Shown here piece after piece: positions 56,156-64,000 of a stretch of 64,000 nt of DNA. The notes under the pieces were generated by a model, which saw only the letters and a list, made by a program, of their open reading frames with translations, searched no databases and was not told where the DNA came from. A program made the translations under genes and the position numbers. The stretch spans positions 117,956,153 through 118,020,152 of the forward strand of contig JASWHV010000003.1 of NCBI GenBank assembly GCA_030760725.1. The letters are read 5' to 3'. The DNA comes from Neostapfia colusana (Eukaryota > Streptophyta > Magnoliopsida > Poales > Poaceae). Position 1 is the stretch's first letter. Each line of letters opens with the position of its first letter.

Positions 56156-57225
56156 AAAGCGGGGAGATCTTTACCGGGTATATGATGATAGCAAGTCCGG
56201 ATAATACGTTCATAGATAATTCTCGCTTTCCCATGTCGCCTCATCAGCGGTATGGTTACTCCACAAGACCTTGTAGAACCAAAAGGTCCGGTTTCTTGTG
56301 GCACGAGTCTTTTCATCCATGATCCAGATTGGATACTCCGTGTACGTGAGGTCCGGTTCAAGAACTTCTATGTCTTCTGTGCGGATTTCAGCCGAGGGTT
56401 TGAGGCACTTCCTCAGCTGAGAGATGTGGAAGACGTTGTGAATGCCTGCGAGCGACGCCGGTAAATCCAAACGATAGGCCACGGGTCCACATCTTTCAAT
56501 GACAGCGAACGGGCCAATGAATCGCGGCGCAAGTTTACCCTTCACTCCGAAACGGTGAACTCCCTTCATCGGAGACACACGGACATAAACATGGTCCCCG
56601 ATGTCGAAGTGGAGAGGGCGGCATCTTTTATCCGCATAGCTCTTCTGACGAGATTGAGCAGCCTTAAGATCGGCTTGTATTACTCGCACTTGTTCTTCAG
56701 CTTCATTCACAAGTTCAATGCCGTAGATAACTCGCTCGCCGGACTCGCACCAGTTGAGAGGTGTGCGACATTTCCGGCCGTAGAGAGCTTCATACGGCGC
56801 CATCTTGATGCTAGCCTGATAGCCATTGTTGTAAGAAAACTCCGCCAACGGCAAATGATCGTCCCAATTTTTGCCGTGGTGGATGGCACAAGCGCGTAGC
56901 ATGTCTTCAAGCACTTGATTCACCCGTTCAGTTTGACCATCCGTCTGCGGGTGATACGCGGAGCTTCGGATCAGTTTGGTCCCCAATGATGCGTGCAGCT
57001 GTTCCCAAAACCGAGAGACGAACAGCGCACCGCGATCTGAAATGATGGAGCGGGGAACACCGTGCAAACACAAGATCCTTGCAATATACAGCTCCGCATA
57101 TTGCTTGGCCACGTACTTTGTATGTACGGGGATAAAATGAGCCGACTTGGTTAGTCGATCGACTATCACCCAAATCGAGTCATGTTTGTGAGAGGTAAAC
57201 TAACAATGAAGTCCATGCTGATATC
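56156..57225 (-). pseudogene. pol: Integrase core end and chromodomain of C
   Basis: It reads VIVDRLTKSAHFIPVH, ISDRGALF, TDGQTERVNQ, then the GPF region and a chromodomain (LTYTEYPIWIMDEK, FWFYKVLWSNH, DEATWESENYL). A TGA at 56210-56212 falls where Arg is expected; readable sequence (TYYPDLLSS) continues to 56156. A short deletion near 57190 separates it from the upstream part containing SMDF. Confidence 0.88.
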
Positions 57226-58646
57226 CTACCACTTCCACGCCGGAATGTTCAATGGTTGCAGCTGTCCGGCTTTACGCATATGATCGGCTTTCACCCGCCG
57301 ACACGTATCACATTCAGATACGTATTTTGCGATCTCTCTCTTCATCCGTGTCCACCAAAACCTGGTTTTCAGATCCTGGTACATCTTATTGCTGCCCGGA
57401 TGAATAGAATACTTGGACAAATGCGCCTCGTCCAATATTTTCTTCCGAAGCTTCATGTCACGGGGTACCACTATACGGTCTTTAAACCATAGAGTGTCGT
57501 GTTCATCTCTTCGGAAGCACTTCATTTCGCCATTCTCCATCCTTCTTCGAATGTGCGACATTCCACGTCTTTCTTCTGCGCTTCCATAATCTCCTCTCGT
57601 ATTGTAGGGACGAGAGCAAGATTATACAATGCCCCATATGGAACCAAGTACAGACTCGGCTCCTCCTCTGCAAGTGGGGTGATGGACAGACTGTTGACAT
57701 GGGATTTGCGGCTTAAGGCATCGGCAACCACGTTTGCCTTCCTGGGATGGTAGTGAATCTCGATCTCATAGTCCTTTATCAACTCTAACCATCTCCGTTG
57801 CCGCATATTCAACTCCTTTTGAGTGAATATATATTTCAGACTTTTGTGGTCGGTGTAGAGGTGCACTAAGTTCCCAAGCAAATAGTGCCTCCACATTTTT
57901 AAAGCCAACACCACAGCAGCGAGCTCAAGATCATGAGTCGGACAGTGCTGCTCGTGGTTACGAAGTTGACGTGAGCCGTAGGCGACCACTCTTCCTCCTT
58001 GCATCAATACACAGCCAAGCCCAATGCCAGACGCATCACAATATACGTCGAAGGGCTTGGTTGTATCTGGTTGAGCTAACACTGGGGCTGTTGTAAGATG
58101 CTTCACTAATGCTTGGAAAGCTTCTTCACAAGCTGAGCTCCAAACATATTTGATCCCCTTCTTCAACAGTTCAGTCATCAGCTTAGCAAGCTTGGAGAAA
58201 TTTGGTATGAATCTCCGATAATATCCTGCTAACCCGAGGAAACTCCTGATTTCATGGACTGATGTGGGGGATTTCCATTTCAGCACTTGCTCGATTTCGC
58301 TTGGATCAACTGCAATGCCTTCTGCAAAAATGATATGACCAAGGAATGGCACTTGGCTGACCCAAAACTCGCGCTTGCTGAACTTGGCATAAAGCTTATG
58401 GTCTCTTAATCGTTGAAGTACAATATGCAAGTGTTTGGTGTGTTCTTCTTCAGACTTGGAGTAGACCAAGATGTCGTCTATGAACACCACCACAAACTTG
58501 TCTAACTCCGGCATGAACACTGAGTTCATAAGATACATGAAGTGTGCCGGGGCGTTGGTGAGACCAAAGGACATGACGAGGTATTCATACAACCCATATC
58601 TCGTCGAGAAGGCTGTCTTTGGGATATCCTCTGCTCGGATCTTGAT
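57226..58646 (-). pseudogene. pol: RT second half, RNase H and integrase zinc domain of C
   Basis: After the TAA at 58647-58649 it reads IKIRAEDIPKTAF, SFGLTNAPAHFMYLMN and VVFIDDILVYS, then RNase H (VYCDASGIGLGCVLMQ, HDLELAAVVLALK). A frame change near 57550 leads to HLSKYSIHPGSNKMY with CDTC. A TAG at 57226-57228 follows AWKW, where Glu is expected. Confidence 0.88.
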
Positions 58647-60044
58647 TTAATGATATCCGGAGCGAAGATCCATCTTGGAAAATACACTCACACCCACAAG
58701 TTGATTAAAGAGAATATCGATGCGGGGTAGTGGATATTTATTCTTGATGGTGACGGCGTTGAGAAGTCGGTAGTCCACATACAACCTCAAGGTTTCATCC
58801 TTTTTCTTCACAAACAGCGCCGAGCATCCCCATGGCGAGGAACTCGGTCGAATGAAACCCTTCTTCATCAAATCATTGAGCTGCTCCTTCAGTTCAGCCA
58901 GCTCATTCGGAGCCATTTTGTACGGTCTCCGTGATATCGGCGTCGTCCCAGGTACAAGTTCAATCTTGAACTCGACATCTCTTTCGGGTGGCATGCCCGG
59001 AAGATCATCCGGAAAGACATCCGGGTATTTACGGACCACACGAATATTCTCAAGTTTTGTGGCTTCCGTGTTATATGTGGCTGGGGTTTCTTGAACCGAA
59101 TGGTCAAGAATAAGAACATGTGGTTCGTGGAGTGGAGAGTTTAAACGAACCACACGTGGAATGATGTCAAGAACAGCACCATGGCGATGTAGCCATGACA
59201 TTCCTAAAATGACATCAAGTTTTTGACTCTCTAACATGATTAGAGAAGTCGGATATAGATTCCCACCCAACTGTAATGGTGCTCTATAGACCATTCTATC
59301 AGCTGTTATTTTCCCACCCGGAGAACATATCAAATATGAATTATTTGTGGGAATGATAGGCAGTTGATATTTAATAACATAAGACTGACTTATGAAATTA
59401 TGGGTGGGACCAGAGTCAAAAAGTATGACTACGGGATGATCTAAACAGGAGAACGTACCCGCGAGGACGGGTTCGCCTTCCGGCACGTCTTCGATAGCTA
59501 AGTGGTGGACGTTGCTGGGTTTTGGTGCTGGTTTCTTGGGCTGGTTACGGGGCTGATTAGCACCCTGATACGGTGCTGCACCCCTGCCCTGTCGTGGCTC
59601 GGGGCAGTTCCTCAAAATGTTCCCGACACGGCCACACGTATAGCACGTGTAAGGTGTCGGGGTCCCGCCGACTTGAGGACGGAATCCTGGTTCACGCTGT
59701 TGAAACTGGGGTGCACGCGGGACCATCCTTTGCTGCTGCTGTTGCTGTGGTGGATACGTCGGTCGAAAGCCCGGCGCATTATATTGCCGACCGCAAAACT
59801 GAGGCGGTCGCGCCGGTGGCTGCCATCTCTGACCGGATGGTGAGCGATACACCACACGGTATTTTTGTGGCGTCCCACCACTGCTGCTCGTCAGCGTGCT
59901 GCGTTTCCTCTTGTCAGAACCGCGCTCGCGCTGAGCATTCTCCTGTAGAATCGCGGCATTAACTAGGTCGTTTAATGTGCCGCGATTGCTCTGGGCGAGA
60001 TGGACCTTCATGTTGGAATTCAGGCCCCGGAAGAAAGCATTACG
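58647..60044 (-). pseudogene. gag-pol: Gag C-terminus, protease and first part of RT of C
   Basis: It is open from after the TAG at 60045-60047 to a TAA at 58647-58649. The nucleocapsid motif reads CYTCGRVGNILRNC: the zinc-binding His is Asn, so the knuckle is damaged. Protease has ILFDSGPTHNFIS. RT ends MDLRSGYH, and the stop stands at the same Gln codon as in B. Confidence 0.88.
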
Positions 60045-60701
60045 CTATTTGTCTTCCGTCCCCACAAATCCTGGCGCATACTGCGCCAGCCGGTTAAATA
60101 ACCTGGAGTACTCATGAGCACTCCTCTCGCCTTTTCGTAGCGCCAGGAACTCCTGGAGCTTCATTTCCATCACACCGGGAGGTATGTGGTAGGCGCGGAA
60201 TGCCTCCAGGAACTCCGTCCACGTGACGGCATGGCCAGCCGGTAAGGAGGCGGTGTAGTTCGCCCACCAGGTACCGGCTTCTCCTTGAAGCTGTTGCGCT
60301 GCGTACAGCGCCTTCTGATGTTCGGTGCATCGTAGCAGCCCGAACTTTGACTCCAGAGTGCGGATAAAGCTGTCCGCCTCCAAAGGTTCTTCGGCCTCCG
60401 TGAAGACTGGTGGATGGGTCGCCATGAATTCTGAATACGAGCTTTGTTGGGGCTGGCGTTGCCCATTTTCTTGGCGTCCTCCCTGATGGGACGCATTCTG
60501 CTGCACTAACACCCGCAGCAACTCGGTTTGCTCGTCACGCGAGCCGAGCACTGCGGCGAGAACCTCCGCAAGATTCCTTGGAAGTTCTGGCGGTGGAGGA
60601 GGTGATTGCTGCTGTGTCGTGGTTTTCTCCGGAGGTGGAGACTCATCACCACGAACCTGACTCGTACCTCCCTCCTCTTGCGTTGAACGTGTCCGCACCA
60701 T
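60045..60701 (-). pseudogene. gag: Gag N-terminal and capsid part of C
   Basis: Starting MVRTRSTQEEGGTS, it has a Gln/Pro-rich region and the capsid part (FIRTLESKFGLLRCTEHQK, then TWWANYTASLPAGHAVTW and FRAYHIPPGVMEMKLQEFL). It ends at a TAG where the family has an Arg/Lys before the RNAFF/RDHFY motif. The same frame continues beyond. Confidence 0.88.
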
Positions 60702-62260
60702 TCTGCATTCATACCATTCAAAGGATCAGCACATTGGGTTTAGCTCATCCAGTCTATACAATAGTAATGTGAGAATGGGATAGACAATGCGCATAACAAT
60801 CACACATCTGGATAAAGTATAAACTTTATGCAACATATACATCCCTGGACCATGTCACATAATCGAGTTCCAAAGTATTGAACTTTATGGGTTAAAAGTT
60901 CATTTCGACCATCGGGGTCACCACGGGATGTTAAGTGTGTTAGCATGCGTGATTCCTCGCTATTGTATTGGACCCAAACATGTACTAACTTGAAATGATA
61001 TGTCAAATGCATAAACTTTTCGACTCCATTCGTTGTTTTACAACAGCCACTGGACGTCGAGCGGTGAAACTAAGTGTTTTGGCGAAATACGGAGAATTCC
61101 AGAGAGCATTTGGTCTGCCCTGTTTCTGGACAGTACCTACTCTTCTGAGATTTTCATCCATTTGGAGGGAGATTTTGTTCTGGATCTCTACAGAAAAGTT
61201 GTAGAGGACTTCTAAACCTTTCCAGAATGGTATCCCACACCTCCATTGGTTCAACCAATCTTAAGTTATGCCCTGTTCGATTTCAGAAAAACTTCTGCCA
61301 AAAACAGGGGAGATTGTTCCTAAGCCTTTGAAATTGAACCTATACTCCCAATTGACTCTTAGTTCAATATAGGAGTTTACTAACCCCTAAATGAATTCCT
61401 ATACTTCATTGTGATTCTTTTCTTTGAAAATAAACTTTTATGCAGTCGGTACTACGTTTCCTTGCCAAAGAAAATTCCTAAACCGCTATCCCGGCATATA
61501 CGTGTCAAATGGTGGAACTAAAGACGTCACTCACAAACGGTTTCTACACGTCATACACTAACGTGGTTAATGTACCTGCAAAAGAACACACAATAATGGT
61601 GCACACAAAGGTTTTTGACATTTTAGGCAGTTCCATATCATAGTAAAAACATACGGTCCGTATCATTGCCATAAGGATCGTCCTTGAGTCAAGCCACGTC
61701 TCAAGGTACATGGTCGTGTTTTCACACCACACGACGGGGAACCCGAGTAGAGCGCGAACGGGTCGTCACGGTTGGGAATTTTATCAACCCAACGGATACC
61801 ACCTACTGCCTCATGACCGTTGAGGCACGCTGATGGCGAGCGCTGCGTATGGCCCTTTGAACATTGAACGTTCAAGAGTTACATACTATCGTGTTGCTTA
61901 CCACACGATGGGGTATTCTCACTTTTGCCTAAAGCACGCTGGAGATCAGCGTTTTCATATGCTCTCAGAACCATGGAAAAGGTTCAAAGACTCATATTAA
62001 CTACCGTGCCAAGCCACGGTATAATCTTTCATACTATTACTCGCATGGAGAGTTACCGCAATTCACCGGCCTGCGGTGGCGTACCTTACCTCTTACCTGA
62101 CGTCGGAGCGTCGTTACAGAATGTATAACACATAAGTTAGCTTTTCCACCTTAGTAACTACTACTATCATAGACCTTATGTGGGCTTAATGACTAATCCT
62201 CACTCGACTACTCCTAAGTTTTCAAAATAAGCTCTTTTGGAGCGTGCCATTCCCAATGCG
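60702..62260 (-). other. Untranslated leader of C with an intron-like segment
   Basis: It has an intron-like segment at 61576-61922 (gtgaga donor, cttttgcag acceptor on the sense strand) and gtcggtactacgt at 61445-61457. It aligns well with the leader of A around cccgttcgcgctctactcgg and ccccgtcgtgtgg. It is about 1.1 kb shorter than in B, mainly because orf0 is absent. Confidence 0.6.
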
Positions 62261-62272
62261 GCTTTGATACCA
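62261..62272 (-). promoter_or_regulatory. Primer binding site of C
   Basis: Plus-strand gctttgatacca gives tggtatcaaagc on the sense strand, one base different from the site in A and B. Confidence 0.88.
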
Positions 62273-62531
62273 CGCCTGTGGGGACCACCCCGTGGTTCAC
62301 CCCACTCCAAGATCGCATAGGGTGGTGCCGTGCGATGCGGCACCTAACAGCACACACGAAAAGATTAAAGAACAACATACAAACTTTTATTTGAAATAAA
62401 ACAGCGGAAGTCTTTTACAGAACCTAATTAACAGCGGAAGTTATATACATAGTTGCTCTCAGATCCTAACTAAGCAAAAGTGCAGCCGTCCAGCCCGGGG
62501 ACGCTACACACTAGCAGCAAGTAACCGGAGA

Positions 62532-62617
62532 TCACGGCGGCGTGCAGGGCTCCAGCTCGGCCGTGTACCCCGACGGGGGCATCGCCTCGTCCTTGGAACC
62601 TTCCTCATTACTCTCAC
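62532..62617 (-). other. Terminal exon-like segment in 5' LTR of C
   Basis: This is the copy of 37169-37254, with the same tgtatgcag acceptor and TGA. It differs by a Tyr-to-Asn change (tat/aat) and by Gly for Arg. Confidence 0.5.
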
Positions 62618-63708
62618 CTGCATACAGCTCAAATATTGCAACCGTGAGCATGATGGCTCAGCAAGTCTTAACCGTCAACCCTAGGCATGGAACTCTACGT
62701 GCCTGGATGTGTAAGGTAGGAAAGGACTTTGCAATAAAGACACACCTATAAGTTGATCCTTACTTTCAGTTTTATAGCAACAGTTTAATGAGCCTTAGGC
62801 AGCCCTCACATCGGAAGTCCACAATCAAACAAGAAACGCTTTCCTCCGATGTGATGATGCCCAAAGTTGAATATAAACATAATTAGCTCTATAACTACAG
62901 CAATCAATGTATTCAAGACATTATAGATCAATACAGCATTTTCAGTTGGCTTACTTCACTTCTTACTACGTCACAGCACAATGAACAAGCGGGTACTCAA
63001 ATAACCGCGAGGGACGGTGATTGCAATCAAGACACACCCGGATAACACGTTGCATACACCCACTTTCAGAAGCGTGATTCCACACCACTTCCTACTCTGT
63101 TGTATGCAACAACCATTCAAAGGCAACTCAAATGCTGAACCGGTCCATCCGTAACGGGCAGGAGGTCCCCGCGTGGAGCGTGACTGTGCCCACCGGCAGA
63201 TTTACACCTTGCTACCCTCAACCCACTCCTATTTACGGTTGGGTAAGCCTCGACACCCAGGTTAACCAATTACATCGGTTTCCTGGTTCCCATATGCCAG
63301 TATGCATCCGGTACTGTTCGATACTTGTCCAGCAGGGCCGCACACGGACGGTCCTCAACCGACACCAACAGGGCTACACACGTGAGACCTCTGCTCACTG
63401 CTTCCTATCCCCCCCTGCTGGGTCTCATTTTCATAATTCAAGCCATTTTCTACCTCTTCTCATCCCATGTGATAAGTACTATCTCGCGAGTAGCTTCCAA
63501 CCACTCGACTTCTACCGAGATCCTAAACATTAGCATGGCATTCTCTACTCATCGAGTTTGTACACTACCCAACCCTTTATAGGATTTAAAAAGGCTATGC
63601 AGTTGGGGTTTCAATCACCCTAACTCTAATGCATACATTTCAACCTAGACATAAGTGATACAAATGAAAAACTTTATAAAAGGTACTTAAGTGGAAACCG
63701 GGGCTTGC

Positions 63709-63786
63709 CTGGTTGCGAGTTAAAGGGGAAGTCAGCTTGTGGTGGGAGGACGTCCAAAGGCTCCGGTGCGTCCTCAACTTCGGTCA
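63709..63786 (-). other. Exon-like segment in 5' LTR of C
   Basis: This is the copy of 38299-38376. It is open, has the same boundaries, and differs by two bases that change Glu to Gln and Ile to Asn. Confidence 0.5.
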
Positions 63787-64000
63787 CTAAATGAAATGTA
63801 ACAAAATATGTATAAATATTAAGGAATTATAAGAATTAAACTTCTATTCATAACTACTGCTATTTAGGATCCTTATTTGGCTTTGGTATTTTTACAGTGG
63901 ATACTAGACTCTCTAAATATGATTTGAGCCAAATTTGGAGACATGTCATTGCACAATGTAGTCTTTAAAATTCCTACAAGTACAATGCTTCTCTGAATTT

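Larger units (their letters stand above)
36915..64000 (-). mobile_element. Element C: Ty3/gypsy chromovirus, split by B, right end off window
   Basis: This is a minus-strand element. Its 3' LTR is 36915-39311 plus 54479-56106, its internal region 56107-62276, and its 5' LTR 62277 to beyond 64000. Both LTRs start tgtggggaccacccc on the plus strand. B sits in the 3' LTR with duplication gcgag. The coding region has stops and at least two frame changes, so C is older than B, which it hosts. It lies inside the copia LTR H. Confidence 0.9.
62277..64000 (-). repeat. 5' LTR of C (cut by the window end)
   Basis: It matches 36915 onward, with few substitutions, one extra c in the run after gttcac and a roughly 50-base segment (about 63332-63382) absent from the left copy at 37974. 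The remaining 2.3 kb lies off the window. Confidence 0.9.

Noticed and set aside
1..64000. Host genes, tRNA or rRNA genes, CRISPR-like arrays
   Set aside because: No frame outside the retroelements has a recognisable domain, no cloverleaf or rRNA sequence was noticed, and repeats are LTR pairs or degenerate modules without regular spacers.

Overview
The window is plant nuclear DNA, almost certainly from a grass (Poaceae). It holds nested LTR retrotransposons and no host gene, rRNA, tRNA or CRISPR array that I can support. The assignment to a grass is an inference from the element types: roughly 4-kb-LTR Tekay/Del-like chromoviruses, a Tat-lineage Ty3/gypsy element with an antisense extra ORF, and SIRE-like Ty1/copia elements.

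Layout, using letters local to this report. F (1-2765, minus) is a gypsy LTR inserted in the 5' LTR of A. A (2766-16219, plus) is a decayed chromovirus. X (16220-16417) is a relic of gypsy reverse transcriptase. E (16418-17263 and 26961-about 29620, minus) is a gypsy LTR inserted in X. D (17264-26960, minus) is a complete Ty1/copia element inserted in E. G (about 29620-36202, minus) is a Tat-lineage element with its antisense ORF on the plus strand, and it carries a 326-bp solo LTR, I (32100-32425). H (36203-36914) is a copia LTR fragment inserted in G. C (36915-39311 and 54474-64000+, minus) is a chromovirus inserted in H. B (39312-54473, minus) is a young, nearly intact chromovirus inserted in an LTR of C. 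Target-site duplications are visible in full for B (gcgag), D (atgtt) and I (ggacc). Those of F, C, A and E can be predicted from one side only.

Within each chromovirus the order is LTR, PBS for initiator tRNA-Met, long untranslated leader, gag with a zinc knuckle, protease, reverse transcriptase, RNase H, integrase, chromodomain, polypurine tract, LTR. B also has an intact 314-codon ORF between leader and gag (orf0) that A and C lack.

The most unusual signal is inside the long LTRs. Families A, B, C and E all carry, on the sense strand, an 81-nt (78 in C) exon-like segment bounded by an AG acceptor and a GC-type donor. About 1 kb downstream lies a terminal exon-like segment that begins after CAG, continues in the matching codon phase and ends in a stop codon. 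Synonymous changes between families suggest a conserved, spliced small protein encoded by the LTR itself. B and C also share a stop codon at the same reverse-transcriptase glutamine codon, TAG in one and TAA in the other.
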